Below are positions 1 to 12,604 of a DNA stretch of 64,000 nucleotides, piece by piece. Origin of the DNA: Pterois miles. Its lineage: Eukaryota; Chordata; Actinopteri; Perciformes; Scorpaenidae. The stretch spans positions 950,001 to 1,014,000 of the forward strand of contig CAMQGK010000334.1 in the NCBI GenBank assembly GCA_947000775.1, written 5' to 3'. The position numbers and the translations under genes were made by a program. A model generated the notes under the pieces. That model was not told where the DNA came from. It was given only the letters and a program-made list of their open reading frames with translations, and did no database searches. Each line of letters starts with the position of its first letter. The stretch's first letter is position 1.

Positions 1-98
1 ATTTTTTTTTTTCAGATTACCTGTCTCATGCACTGACAGGATATAGTGACCGTTTAAAATCATATTTACTCCAGTTCTACCCACTGCAGCTTTAAATC
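1..98 (+). repeat. 3' end of a dispersed repeat (same family as 48283-48381)
   Basis: The sequence ATTACCTGTCTCATGCACT, then CAGGATATAGTGACC, then CCACTGCAGCTTTAAA aligns in order and orientation with 48283-48381. The upstream part of this copy is cut off by the window edge. The family is familiar to me as a dispersed fish repeat, but I cannot name it. Confidence 0.7.
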
Positions 99-109
99 AC
101 AATACAACC

Positions 110-440
110 TTATTGTGACTTTAAACATTTTGTGATATGCAGAGTATTGTGATAATATACAGTATATTGTGTTTTATGACCTTTTCTGCAACAGGAAATT
201 ATGCAGTTTGACAGCATCTGTTTTATCTAATAAGATACAGTTTTCATTCACATATCTTGAGGTCTGAGGTCAAGGAACCCGTTTGAAAAGGATGATGCCA
301 GTTTTTTCTAATTGATTCCTTGGGTTTTCTAGTTTCATATAATACCAGTATCTTCACTCTAGCTTTAAGCCTGCTACAACCTCTACTTATATTGCCATGC
401 AAAACATTGCGATACTATGCCCCCCCATACCATACTTAAT
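110..440 (-). repeat. Dispersed repeat copy, inverted relative to 5080-5560
   Basis: On the minus strand this contains AAAGCTAGAGTGAAGATAC and AACTAGAAAACCCAAGGAAT, followed by a degraded CCTTGACCTCAGACCTCAAG segment. The same blocks occur in the same order in the copy at 5080-5560, and in part at 16869-17439 and 30573-31707. It shares AT-rich flanks of the form TATTGTGATAATAT with the 5.1-5.5 kb copy. Confidence 0.65.
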
Positions 441-1973
441 GTTACTCTTAACAGCTGTTTAAAATTTGATTTCTCAGTTGAATCCTGTAGTCTTGCTGAG
501 GAAGTAGACTATGACACCAACCAAGTCAATTTACGCAACGTTAGCCGCACTCAGGTAGTTAGCCAGCGTGTCAGTCAGTCTGACAGCTAGTCAGTTCATT
601 CAGTGCAGTGGACAGCAAGTCAGCTATAGCCAGTAGGCTGGTCACTCAGTCAGTCAGTAAGTGTGACTCAGTTGTTCAAACCTTGACAGGTCTGGTAGAC
701 AGCTGACTGCTGGACGTCAAGTACTGTGCCTCTGAAGAAATGGACACTGACATCTTTGGTCTGTAAGAGTGTGCATATGTGTGTGTGCACAGTTAGGTGT
801 TGTTTTGCAACCATTCTGGCGGGAGGATCCACTGGGCGCCCTTCACTTCTCAGCTGTCCAACACTCTCTCTCTCACACACACACATTCAGTCCTGTCACA
901 CATCACTCTGATTCCTGCTGTTCACCGCGGGCCTGTGCCTGAGCCTGGTATGTCCAAAAGCAGTCGTTTTGCTGCATTAACACATCTCTTGACCTCTCCC
1001 GCAAACTGACACTTGCCGAGAAGGAAAAAGCAACAGGCACGGACAATCACAGAAAGCAGAAATGCGGAGGTTGGTGCAGAGAAATGAACAAATACACGGA
1101 TACATGATCAAGGAAATGCAATAACAACTTTCACAGCAGTAAACACATCCATGCACTGAGGTGTGAGGATCAGGGTACAATCAACAAAAAACTAGGTTGA
1201 AACCACTTGCAATAGCGGTCTTAACATCATAAGGCAGCTAAGATAAAGTTGAACTAAAGTGGTATTCACCTTTTCACTTGAAAACAGAAGCAGAAATAAA
1301 TTCAGGGCACATAATGCTCCTCTCTTTGTTCTCGCCTATTCCCTGCCTTCGGCTTTCTTGCTCAGAGTAAAACTAATATACATTTTTAGGTGTGCTGCCC
1401 TGGAAAGGGCAACTTTTACCCATCCAGAATATCAAATGTTGAAGCAGTAAACATTTGAAAAGTACTTTCTGTGACACTGATGGGAGTTTTAAATGTGGGC
1501 CGAGTGTCTTTAAATGAAAACCCTCATGCACGTTTACAAAAGAATGGCACTGCAGTGGACCATAAACCCACTGAGCTACTTAGGCCCATACATACTGTAC
1601 TAGCTACTCAGTATTAAATGGGCTGTATGTGAGTTTTTACACATATAAATGTTTTTGAATTGTTTTTTTATTGCCAATGTATGAACAGATTGCACCCTAA
1701 CCTTAAAAATGACGTTCCGCAACTTTCTGGGTTTCCTCTATCATCCTGTGGACTGCTTTAAATGTGAAGAATGCAGGTCATTTTTTTCTGCAAAAATCCA
1801 ACAGATGTGACGTCCTGCAAGCTAGTGAGCGCCTTTATTTTCAGCTCCGCTACAGGGCTACCAGTGTGCAAAGACAGCTATCGTTTGGTTAGAAATTGAA
1901 GTATATCTAGTGAGGCTTTACAAAACAGGAATGCGACCGACATCAGGGGGAAAACTACTGGTGTGGGAGTGGC

Positions 1974-2335
1974 TCAGGTGATTTTGGAGAATAGCACAGC
2001 CAGTGTTAAGAGTGTATATGTATGTGGAAAGTGAGTGGTAAAGAAAGAGAGAGACTGGTTGTGTGAGAAAACAAGTAAGCAGTAGAGCAGGAGATAGTTT
2101 ATCTTTGCAAATATCAAGTGAATATACAGTGTAAGTTGCAGTTTGTAAAGAAATAAATTCTGCTGCTCCTCAATACCAACAGATGCTTCCTGTGTCTTGT
2201 TTCCCCACAGCTGAGTGAAGTGATGGGGCTCCAAAGCAAATAACGTTATCAACTCAGGAGACAAAACTACGGTGTCGGTGTCCCTGTACATTCGGACCAT
2301 CGAGGCTGAAGCAGAAAAAGTTAACACTTGGATCA
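1974..2335 (-). repeat. Dispersed repeat, inverted partner of 3236-3616
   Basis: The 19-mer TTCCTGTGTCTTGTTTCCC (2187-2205) is the exact reverse complement of 3331-3349. The match continues on both sides: ATAACGTTATTTGCT on one side, and AAACTGCAACTT plus CACTGTA..ATTCACT on the other. Homology may extend to about 1690, where a degenerate form of the other copy's ACGCACTGCACCTTTAAG end is visible. The open frame across it (1974-2339) is repeat sequence, not a gene. Confidence 0.75.
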
Positions 2336-3235
2336 ACATTGGCCAGGCCTTTGATTCATGGAGGGGCCTTCATTTGTCAAGCTAATTAATGCATTAATGC
2401 CAAGCATGTGAAATACAGTGATATTGTGTTTTAGCTGGCTAATGTTGCTAATCAACTTGATGCATGTCAATTTTGTTCAGTCTTGTGTGTGATGCTTCAC
2501 TGTTTTGACCAAGCATCTACGTAGTGCGAGGACCAGCGTGAGCATGAGCAACAGGACGTCGGCTGTGGTTGACTTAACAGCAACAAGCCTCACTGTTAAC
2601 AAGCTATTTAAGATTCATACATAGAGCCCCTTAAGAGAAAAGCTCTCTACTGTATTTGCCCTCTTTTGTTGTTATATCCTCCTTAAGCTTTACATGCGCA
2701 ATTCACACTTCACTTTTTGAGCAACTTAAAGCGTGCTTGACCACGCTATCCTTTAATTGACCACAGAAATATATTCATATTCACACAGTTTCAGAAATTC
2801 ACATGAGAGCTGGCTGTTTAACCGCAATCCACTGTACAGGTCCACTGGAGCATCTGAGGTTTAGTAACCTCATCCTCTAGAAATGACATCTATGTACTAC
2901 TAATTTGTTTTGGGAAATATGTTTGAAAATGCAATTGCAACATGGATTGGCAATGTTTTTTTTTCCCCTACTAAATGTTATGTTTTTGTACCACATGGAG
3001 GTGGTTTAGACGCTCAGGACAGGAAAAGATTGTGACTTCAGTTAACTTCAGTGTGTAATAATTGAGAGATCTACAGAAATGGAATATAATACTAATCAGT
3101 ATATTTTCTTTATTGTATAATCACATGAAAATATGAGCCATTGAGTTTCCTTTACATTAGAATAAGCTGCTTGTATCTACACAGGGAGTGGGTCCTCTCT
3201 TCATGGAGCCAGCTGCCATGTTTCTACAGTGGCCC

Positions 3236-3616
3236 AGAATGAACAAACCCCTGTGTTAACTTTTCCTGATGGGCAGGAGTCAATAACGTTATTTGCTCCA
3301 AAGTTGACCCCGTCACTCCACTCAGCCTCTGGGAAACAAGACACAGGAAACCTTTGCTGGTATTGAGGAGCTACAGAATTTATTTCAGCACAAACTGCAA
3401 CTTCCACTGTACATTCACTCGATATTCTCAGAGCTAAACTAAGTCTTCTGCTCCACTAGCTCACTTGGTTGCTCGCACACATTCCCCTCCCACTCTCTAG
3501 AGAGCCATTCCTGTTTTCATGTTGGTCGCCAAAGTTCTTCGCTTGGCAAACAGGGGAGGCCTCAATCTGCGACCTCACCGCTAGATCCCGCCAAATGTTA
3601 CGCACTGCACCTTTAA
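3236..3616 (+). repeat. Dispersed repeat, inverted partner of 1974-2335
   Basis: Carries GGGAAACAAGACACAGGAA at 3331-3349, then GGTATTGAGGAGCTACAGAA, AAACTGCAACTTCCACTGTA and a 3' end TTACGCACTGCACCTTTAAG near 3616. The two copies face each other about 0.9 kb apart. The terminal motif resembles ends of fish miniature elements I recall, but no target duplication was found. Confidence 0.75.
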
Positions 3617-4892
3617 GTGCTGTGAATGACAAAACACAACCTTTTATTGTATTTCAAGAGAGGACATCGCAGGGAAAATCAACTGAAATATGGTGACAAT
3701 GTTTTACGGATACTGTCCATTGAGTATAAACAGGTATGTCCGTTGGCAGATGCGTTCATTAAAACGCATTAATCATTCATAATTTCAAGGAGAGGGGGTT
3801 GGTTTTGATACCTTGTCCAAGGGCATCTCAGCAAGAGCCCTAAAAAATGTGTTATCTTTACATGTGTCCTTCACAACGTACAATGAGTGGAGGGGGGCGA
3901 CAAGCAACAGAGAGAAGTACAGGGAGGCCAGCTGGGATAAACGGTGGGAATAATCAGCAGAGAAGTTAGGTAAACACACAGAAGAAGAGGGGAGTTAATC
4001 CTCTAGCGAGTTAGCTGTGGTGGCAACATGTGGACTAAGGAGGGAGTCAACTTGAGATGGAGCAGAACGGTGCACAGTAAGCCTGTGTGAGTGCGCACTG
4101 AATGTGTACTCATACTGTTTGTGTACACGGTATGTGTCTATCTGTATATCTGTTTGCTGCGCACATAAGTGTATTTTCTGTCTGCATGGCTCATGTGTGT
4201 CCATAAATATCTTGCATGTGTAAGTGGCGTGTGGGTAGGTGTGCATTCACACACTTGTGTATTTATGATCCACAGAGGCATGCAGTGTTAGGCAGACTCT
4301 GGCTGCTGTAATCTGAGGTTTACACGCTGTAATGCTGCTGAAAGCCTGCAGGCCTAGCTGGCAGAGAGAAAGAGAGTGAGAGCAAAGGAGGGAGAGAAGG
4401 AGGGACATTATGGAGGAGACAAGACAGAGCAGCTATGGGAGCAGCGGTCACAGGAGAACAGAAATGGGATAAATGAAGGAAGAAAAGCCAAGCTGGAGAA
4501 AAGAGGACTGACAGAAAAAATAGTGAGAAAGAAACATGCAGCAAGAAGGTGTTGACAGTAAGAGAGTAAGTCTGGAGGTGGAAACATACTATTCATATCA
4601 ATACTATTAATAATCCTTTTTAAAGGGCTACAAACACGACCAAGATGGAAAACTAAAATAAAGATGAGAATTGTCATCTGGACTCTTTTCCCTGCAAATA
4701 TCCAATATTGTTGGTCAAGTTCTGCACTAAATATTATTCACTTCTAGACTTTGTAGAGTATTTCTTATAGACTCTTACTGAGTATATCGTTGTGACTGCA
4801 TGCCTGTGCTTTGCTGTTCCATTTAAAATAATCCCTAACAGAAACGGTGTAAGATCAACCGTTTAAATTATTCATGTCAATGCATTCCTCTG

Positions 4893-4893
<1 letters not shown>

Positions 4894-4947
<54 letters not shown>
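4894..4947 (+). repeat. (GT)27 microsatellite
   Basis: A pure GT dinucleotide run read directly from the sequence. Confidence 0.98.
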
Positions 4948-4948
<1 letters not shown>

Positions 4949-5079
4949 TTAAGCTGAGCCAGATACGGTACAGTTGTGTGACCGTTTCTTCCTTTGTTTT
5001 TCCAGATTTTTCCATCTTTGTATTTCAAGAACTACTTAGTGAGTTTACCTGCTCGGGGTGGGAGAAAAAACGGATACAG

Positions 5080-5560
5080 CACAGTATCATTATTTTGCAT
5101 GGCAATATTGTATCGCTACACGGACATCAAGTATCGATCTTTTATTATATAAACTATTAACCTCTTAATCCGACAGCCTGCTAGCGGGCCCGGCCGCTAT
5201 TCTGTCTTTTACAGATTGTTGCAGTCTCAGTCTTAAAGCTAGAGTGAAGATCCTGGTATCATTTGAAACTAGAAAGCCAAATCAATTGTTTGTTGGAAAG
5301 AACCCTAAATAACAAGTTACGCTAAATTTTGGTGAGGAAAAACTGGCATGGCTATTTTCAAAGGGGTCTCTTGACCTCTGACCTCAAGATATGTGAATGA
5401 AAACACTGACATGAACAGAGTGAAAACTGCATCTTAATAGATAAAACAGATGTTGACAAACTGCAGTATTTGCAGTTGAAAAGAGGTAATAAATCGCAAT
5501 AAGATCATATTGTGACATTAGTATTGTGATAATATATTGTGGGGCCTCTAGTGATTTCCA
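5080..5560 (+). repeat. Mosaic dispersed repeat containing the AAAGGGGTC cassette
   Basis: Begins near the TTAACCTCTTAATCCGACAG segment (5157 onward). It contains AAAGCTAGAGTGAAGAT and ACTAGAAAGCCAAATCA, then TTTTCAAAGGGGTC followed by TTGACCTCTGACCTCAAGAT. It ends in an AT-rich TATTGTGATAATATATTG stretch. The 110-440 copy is its inverted relative. Confidence 0.7.
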
Positions 5561-6164
5561 ACCCTTTTAACTAACCCTAACCTTTCTGCTCACACGCCAT
5601 CAGGCAAAGTGTCTGAACTGAAAGACTATTTTAAGATGTTTTTCTTTTTTTTTTGCTGAAAACCTCTGTACTGTTGGCACCTAATTTTTTAATTTGGCAG
5701 ATACTTTTGTCCAAAGTAACATTTTCCCCATACACTTACAACAGGAGCATGGAGGAGGATGAGCATTCAAATTGTTGTGAATGAAAAGCTAAATAGAGAA
5801 CCGTATAAACAGAAAAAGAAAGCTTTCCCAGAGCAGTGTTAGCGTGGACATGGTCTGAGGCTGAAGACCTGAGACACAGACAGACAGACCAGGGCCATAT
5901 CATGGATAGTCACACCTTCATCTAATTCAGTGGCTTCTGGTCCTAAAAGAGGCCTACTGCGAAGTCACAGAGGGCAGAATGAGAGGAAGTACGAGAGGGT
6001 AACGCACAGAATGAGATGACAGGAAAAGAGATGAGAGGAGAGGAAATGAAATGAGAGAGGGAGGGCTGACAAGAGGTGGAGGGAGACGGAAGGAAAGATG
6101 GATGGAGTATCAAACCAATGCAAATCTGTTCCCCCTACTGTAATCACTTTTGTGTGTCGTTACA

Positions 6165-6177
6165 CGCACACACACAC

Positions 6178-6244
<67 letters not shown>
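6165..6244 (+). repeat. (CA)n microsatellite
   Basis: A CA run of about 80 bp with one CG interruption near 6181. It reads as (UG)n in the grid2 pre-mRNA. Confidence 0.98.
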
Positions 6245-6247
<3 letters not shown>

Positions 6248-8736
6248 GAACATACACACCGTAAATCCTTCTTGCTTATGCTTATTAAACCTATGAGAAA
6301 ATCTACTGCATGTGGTGATTCACTTGCAGATTATCCCATGATCTGATTGTTTGGTATTCAGTCCTCTAATAGACCGAGATGGGTTGTGGTTTGAGTGTAT
6401 GCATGCATATATCAGGGAATGAAGAAGAGAAACCGCAAATTAAAAAAGCGATAAAGTAAATTCATTTCCTTATTTTTAGAATTTAATACAAATAGATAAA
6501 AGCATATTAAACATGTTTTGAATAGTGCGTAATACCCCTCAGTGGAACAATATACATTATTAGGTCTACGGTTTTATTTCAAGGACGAGGTGTTGCAGCA
6601 ACTGGACCAACAACACATTTTGATTAGCAGATAGCCCGGATTCAGCTCAGTTTAATTTATTTATCCTTTTAAGGGTCATATGGACCACATGTTATCCCAG
6701 GGTACATTGGGCAGAAGGTAAAGAAACCTACCAAGGACAGATACCTAGTTACATGCAGCCAGTGCTTTGAGACATAATGTACATATCCAGGTTTACATCC
6801 CCTTGAGGGTGAAGGGCAGGTTGTAGCTTAATGAGGAGTGGATGCTCGATGTCCTGTATATTGGACCATATGGAAGGGTTGAAGAAAGTGTTGCTTCCTT
6901 TCTGAGATTTTCTAACTAAAGTGGCTCTTAGGGGGTTAACTGCTGCCTGGGGAACTCTTATTATGGTAAGCGTATGTGTGATGAGAAAACTTCATACTAA
7001 AGATGAGGTCTTGGTAATTACAAGGGGAATAATTGGCTGGTGTTCTTAATAGCTTTGGGCCAATATTTACTGATTATTCAGTGGAAGAGTGAGGAGGCTA
7101 TGATTGGCCTCCAGAGGCAGGATTACACCTAACAACTGAAGTCATGCAGCTTCTATTTGTTTCTCTAACCCTCTCTTTAGTGCACTTGAGTGATATTTAT
7201 ATACAGTACTTTACAAACCACAGGACAGTAGATATTCTCTGGAGTATGAACATCAAGTTTTCCATAGAGGAAGTGGTTCAAGCTAATACAGCGGAGTGCC
7301 TTTTGTGCGGTGAGACGACAGGGTATTACTGGTGAATTTGTGACAAAAAGCTATACGGGGTGCTCATTTTAGACGGGAGGATTATGTCTGTGTCTGGTAA
7401 TATAATGGGGCTAAGGACAGGATTTTGAAACGAGAACTGTGTGAGGCTGTGATGGGTCCCATCAATTCACACAGCTCCTTCATCAGTTCCATCATTGCAG
7501 CAGTCTCTGGCTCTGCTGGTGCCATTGGGAATATCTGTCACAGTGTCAGCACAGATTCAGCTTGAAGAAAATGTGGAAAGTTATGGGGACTTTGCCAATT
7601 TCATGCTGAAGAAAGCTAACCAAGGCACCTGTCCAGTTTGACACAGATTCTACTTACACAGCTCAATTTCTCAATGGGCCTCTTTATATTGTCACTACCG
7701 CTGGATATTATTGGTCCCCCGGACGATGGGCAGATTACAAATTATAAGGCTGCAATTTGTCAAATTTCACTGGCATTAGAATCCTTCATTAGCATTACTT
7801 TACCTTTGTAGCCCCTTTCTCTTATCTCCACTTCCAAAAACAACGTAAACCTGCAGTGGAAGTTCATTTTGAGAAAAGACACTATGAATGTAACGAGCAG
7901 AAACTGACACAGGGCCTCTGGCATGTCCCAAACTGACAGTAGAGGGGTAACTAGTGTTGTAGTTTAAAGCATAGAGCATAGACCAAGTGCTGGTATAAGA
8001 CGAGTTGATGTGAGAACGTGTTGGCCGCTACCAGTGAAAATGGGGCTGGGTTGTTGACCTAAAACAATGCTCTTTCTTTGTCTTTGTACCTACTTCTTTC
8101 TCTGTACATTTTTTGTCTACATGCCTTCTTGTCTACTGGTTTGTCTGCCTGTCCATCTCCTTTGTATTCCTTATTTGAAGTGCAGCTTCAAATTTCCTAG
8201 AAAGGGAAGTTGCACCAGACTGAGCTTTGGCCTTGCAGTGTCCTTTCCTGTAGAGAAGCAAGACTTTATCCCTGACAAACACTTTTATGATTCACCAAAG
8301 CTCATCTAGTTTTTTGTTGCTCAACCAATGATATTAACACACAATCTTCTGGCCTGCTTCTGCAACATAATTGCCTTGGTAGATGCTCACCGTTCTGTCC
8401 TCTACCAATTTTATTATTCACCTCACTTAATCTTTTTATTGCTCTGTAATTCTTGACCAATCTGTCTGCCCTCTCCTCCCTCAAAGTTTCCGCTAAGGTC
8501 CCCTGTCCTCTCCTCTGCAGGCCAGTCGTCTGCCCCCATTCACAAAGCCATGGTATGTTTAACACAAGGACGCAACCTTGGTGTCAGATACCGCTGCGCT
8601 CTCACTCCCATTTCTTTGCCACTGATCCGTCCCTCATTTTCCGCTGCCACCTTAGTAGTGCTATGTTTACAACTAGGTCACAGGCAATTAGGCCTCCCCC
8701 TTAACTCTCCTTCACATCTCTGCCCCGCAAACATGT

Positions 8737-8766
8737 TCATCCATCCATCAATCCATCCATCCATCT
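8737..8766 (+). repeat. Short (ATCC)n tetranucleotide tract
   Basis: An imperfect CATCCATCAATCCATCCATC repeat. Further ATCC units recur at 8838-8850. Confidence 0.8.
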
Positions 8767-10991
8767 ACTCCGTAGCAAAGATTAACCCAAGGACTGACAA
8801 CCCACCCCATTTCCCTATTCCTCTTTCCCCCCCCTCTGTCCATCCATCACTCCCCCCTCTGTGCTCATCCATCTCTATGACTTGACTTAAATAAAAACAT
8901 TAGCGTGAGGGCTCAAACATGGCTGCTTTTTTTTCTTTTTTTTCATTTTTTTCTCCTCCCTCCTTGAATCCCTCCTCCAGTCCACCCACCATTTCAGAAA
9001 GCTGTCAGACATAAGAAACAAACATAGAAAAGTGGAGATGTATGGCTGTTTTCTGCCCACAAGAACCAACTATTCTTTTAGTATTACCCTCATGCAGGGA
9101 ATGTTCCTGTTAAAAAGCAGACAGGGGCATCTCCTACTTCACTGTAGCACAGTGGCAGAGCAAATCAACAGGGTAGGGGTTGGTGAAAAGGGCTGGCTTC
9201 AGAGATTCATAATACTGACTTCCTCAGCATTCTTCTGTATGGTTTTTTTCTTTTCAGGCACAGGGTTTATACAGACAATTTTGCCTACAGTATCCCAGAA
9301 ATAGGTAGGGAGCAGAATGAAAACTTTTGTGTGCGAACACACACACAATAGCACTGCTGTTCTTTCATCCTTTCTTGCTTTCTTTCTTTCCATGAGCCCC
9401 TGGAAGCCGTTATGGTACACCGACTACCGAATTCTTTCAATGATAATATACAGCAGAACCTTATTACATGCACCCGCCTATATAGCAGCGGCATTTTCTT
9501 AAAAATCACCGTGCTCAGTTTCCTCGTGTCACCGCACAGAATCTGTCTTGGCAGAGACATGAGACGGGATTGACAGTGGAGCATCTGGGGAATAAAACTT
9601 CTCCTGGCTTGTCTGAACAAACAGAGAAGCAGACGAGTGGCTGGCGGGCTAGTGTTTGGTGTTACCCATACTGTTTACACAACGGGTGTTTTTGTTTGGC
9701 ACCACAATGATTTTCCCAATGGGGATTGTGTGACAGCAGGTAATAGTTAAAAAATGCTGTCTCCCACTTCTCTGCCTTTTCATATTTGTCTGCTTCACTT
9801 ATTTGCTTCCCTTATTTCTCTCTCTAACTCTCTACCCTCTTCTTTCTGCCTCTCTGTGCTTTTTGATATCTCTCTTCTCTCTCTCTCTCGCATATGCAGA
9901 GAGACGCAGCCAAAATTCGCATGCGCTGCCACACTTAAGCTGATCCAAGGACACCAGAGGCAGTTTGTCAGCTTCAATTAGTGTCCAGTGTCCACTGCTG
10001 CTGTGGTCACCCAGAATATGACTTGCTGGTCAGTGCATGTGTGTTCACTCATGATTGACACGACCTTCCGGCTAACACAAATCTTCGACATCAATCAAGC
10101 CGCAGAGGAAGTCTGCAAGTACTCGAGTGTTCATAAGTTCTGAAGGGTAAAAGCTGTTATCACAGAGGTTGAAAAAAAAAAAAAAAAATCTGTGTACAGT
10201 ACTCCTGCCCAGCCACGGTTCAGAGGAGGACAGTATAAAAGATAGAACTGAAAACTGAAGCCTGAAAGGATTATCCTTGTTTGTGTCTGTCTAGGAGTCA
10301 AATGAGAAGATCAGTATCAATTTAATCTATGTGAGCTCAGTAAGGAGATGGGTCCATGACAAAGCAGTGGGGAAACAGCTCATTTAAGTTAAAACAATAT
10401 ATGTCTGCGCCAATACATCCACACATCACCTGGGCTTTGTTCTGAGTTTTTCACTCCATGAAAAGCCAGCAACTCCAGTATGAAAACAAGACTAATGAGA
10501 TGGCGCTTGCTCTCACTGTGCCTAGCTGTTGTTAGCCCCGTGGGTAAGCTAACTGCTTGTTAAAGCACAATGTTTTATTTTCTTTGTCTATATGTATTAA
10601 TGCAGAATTTGTGGGAAGCACATTTGATGGAGCTAGACAAGCGGTTCCTCTGTACTTCGGTAGTTTGCACTGAGCTAGGCTTTTTATACAGCGAGACAAA
10701 ATTAATATCAGTATTTCCATCTAACAGCACCATGACAAATGTGTATTAAACAGATCTATTATTATGAGTGGTAGTTGTAGCTGTAGTATGTTTATCCCAA
10801 CTAAATGACTAAATGCCCTTATCAAAATCCTAACCAAATCTGATTTTAACCTCAAACCTCAAATTAAGTCTTAGCCCTCAAACAGGCCTTTGAAGAAGTG
10901 AGGATCAGCCAAAACATCCTCACTTTCCAAACATGTCCTCACTCTGTTGGATAAAAACTTGATTCTGTCCTCACTATGTAGCAAGTACAAG

Positions 10992-11057
<66 letters not shown>
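10992..11057 (+). repeat. (CA)33 microsatellite
   Basis: A pure CA run. It reads as (UG)n in the grid2 pre-mRNA. Confidence 0.98.
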
Positions 11058-11060
<3 letters not shown>

Positions 11061-11714
11061 TCAGGTGAGATGACAGAAAAAGAAAGAAACTGTGAAGCAG
11101 GACAAATCAATGACGTCCTCTCTTTCCTCCCTCCTTGCTCCTCAGCTCTTCCCTCCTCTTTCTTTTCCCCTTCCCATCTTCCTTTCACCCATCATGCATC
11201 TTTTACTGCATCTCCCCTTCTTCCACTTCCTGCCCCCTCCTTTCTCTCTGCAATCTCCCACCTGGCCTGGAGGTAGAGGAGACATGCTGCATAAAGATAC
11301 ATGCAAATCTACCTAATAGGATGGAAAATTTGAGTGAAATAGCGATCTTTCCCCTTGGAGATATTTTTTTCTGTCACTATCTTTCTGCCCTTCACTCTTT
11401 GCTTGTTTTCCCCTAGATTTGCTTTCTCTTTCTCTCTGATTTATTCATTTTACTTTACTTCCTCTCTAACTTAGTAACTATGTCTCATTTTTCTGACTCA
11501 TACAATAATAATTATAATATTTGACTCATTGGTACCTCCTCTCTAACCTCCCTTTCTTTTCTCATCACCCTCTCCATCTCACCCTGCAGGAGTTTTTTAC
11601 ATAATTGTGATAATCACTTCCTGTGGTGTTGCTCCTCATCTAACCTCCCTAAAATAGCGCTGGCTAACTTGCCCTTTGGAGCTGCATCCTCACTACTTTG
11701 TATGGGGTCACATC

Positions 11715-12133
11715 GCAAATGCACACAGAAGGATTCACAAATGTATTTTGACTTATATATACATGACTCTCTCTACAAAAATATTGCATTAGATGCACAC
11801 AAAAATAGTTATTGTATATCATTGTAAACAAAAATCCACATAAACAAATAAGGTTCACAAATACATTTCTGATGCACACACAAATAAGTCTTGTTTTAAA
11901 TAAATGTAATATTGATCCACAAATATATGCATATAAAAGTATCTGAAAGTTTTCAAATGCATTTGTGGATCGGTGTACGTCAGGGGAGTCTCATAAAACC
12001 CACAAACAAATGCAATGTTTGCACACGGCAAGCAGTTTGTAAATGCAGATTCAACAGTTTGTATTGAAAAATGCAAATGAGTCATTTATATACAAATCAC
12101 AAAATACATTTGTGAATCCTTGTGTGTGCATTT
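11715..12133. repeat. Inverted-repeat (foldback) element
   Basis: The left arm at 11715-11750 (GCACACAGAAGGATTCACAA then ATGTATTTTG) is matched in reverse complement at 12099-12133 (CAAAATACATTTGTGAATCC then TTGTGTGTGC). The arms are about 35 bp with few mismatches. The interior is rich in further CACAAAT/ATTTGTG motifs. I could not define a target duplication, so the transposon class is open. Confidence 0.7.
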
Positions 12134-12216
12134 ATGAATAGTGAGACTGATCTTGATCTGAGCATAATGTTCGTATAAAACTGCAACTTGATAAATGCAC
12201 TATTATGCCCATTTGG

Positions 12217-12281
12217 TCCATATGGTTAGCGGTTAGGATTCTGGTTTTCCCCAGGCGGCCCGGGTTCGACTCGGTTGGGAA
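12217..12281 (+). pseudogene. tRNA-Glu(UUC)-like pseudogene
   Basis: The sequence follows vertebrate tRNA-Glu closely: TCCATATGGTTAGCGG, then TTAGGATTCTGGTTTTCCCC with a TTC anticodon position, AGGCGGCCC, and the perfect internal promoter B-box GGTTCGACTC at 12263-12272. It is shorter than a normal 72-nt tRNA. Bases are missing in the acceptor and D-arm (CCCATATGGTC reduced to CCATATGGT), in the anticodon arm and in the T-arm/acceptor 3' side, so a stable cloverleaf is unlikely. It directly abuts a SINE. Confidence 0.8.
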
Positions 12282-12283
12282 CT

Positions 12284-12604
12284 ACGTTTGGGGGCGGAGT
12301 GCTAGTCTGTGGGAGTTGGTTGGGAACCGGAGGGTCACCGGTTCAAGTCCCGACATGGACCAAAACTGAGTGTGAACTGGTAGCTGGAGAGGTGCCAGTT
12401 TACCTCTTGGGCACTGCCGAGGTGCCCCTGAGCAAGGCACCAACCCCCACTGCTCGGGGCGCTTGTCAGGAGCAGCCCCCTCACTCTGACACCTCTCAAT
12501 TGTTGCATGTTATGGCCTGTTTGTGATGTGTGTGTTTAGTTACAGAGTGAAAAAATTGAATTTCCCCGAGCGGGACTAATAAAGGACTATCTTCTTCTTC
12601 TTCT
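12284..12604 (+). mobile_element. tRNA-headed SINE with (CTT)n tail
   Basis: The head contains TTGGGAACCGGAGGGTCACC and a second B-box-like GGTTCAAGTCC (12340-12350). The body contains GGTGCCAGTTTACCTC, CTTGGGCACTGCCGAGGTGC and GAGCAAGGCACC, which I recognise from a widespread fish SINE. The 3' end TTTCCCCGAGCGGGACTAAT is followed by AAAGGACTATC and a (CTT)n tail. Related 3' tails occur at 42253-42309 and, inverted, at 60153-60202. Confidence 0.82.

Noticed and set aside
7144..7900. Protein-like stretches such as CGETTGYYW and LEENVESYGDFANFMLKKAN in successive frames
   Set aside because: The frames are short and interrupted by stops. No conserved motif order allowed assignment to a gene or retroelement, and I cannot separate this from chance.
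10947..11276. Open frames through CA/GT runs encoding His-Thr or Cys-Val repeats (also near 6100, 21900, 32200, 45200, 59500)
   Set aside because: They are created by translation of dinucleotide microsatellites on either strand and are not genes.
12217..12281. Functional tRNA-Glu gene
   Set aside because: Bases are missing in several arms and the acceptor ends do not pair, so it is a pseudogene or SINE head despite the intact B-box.
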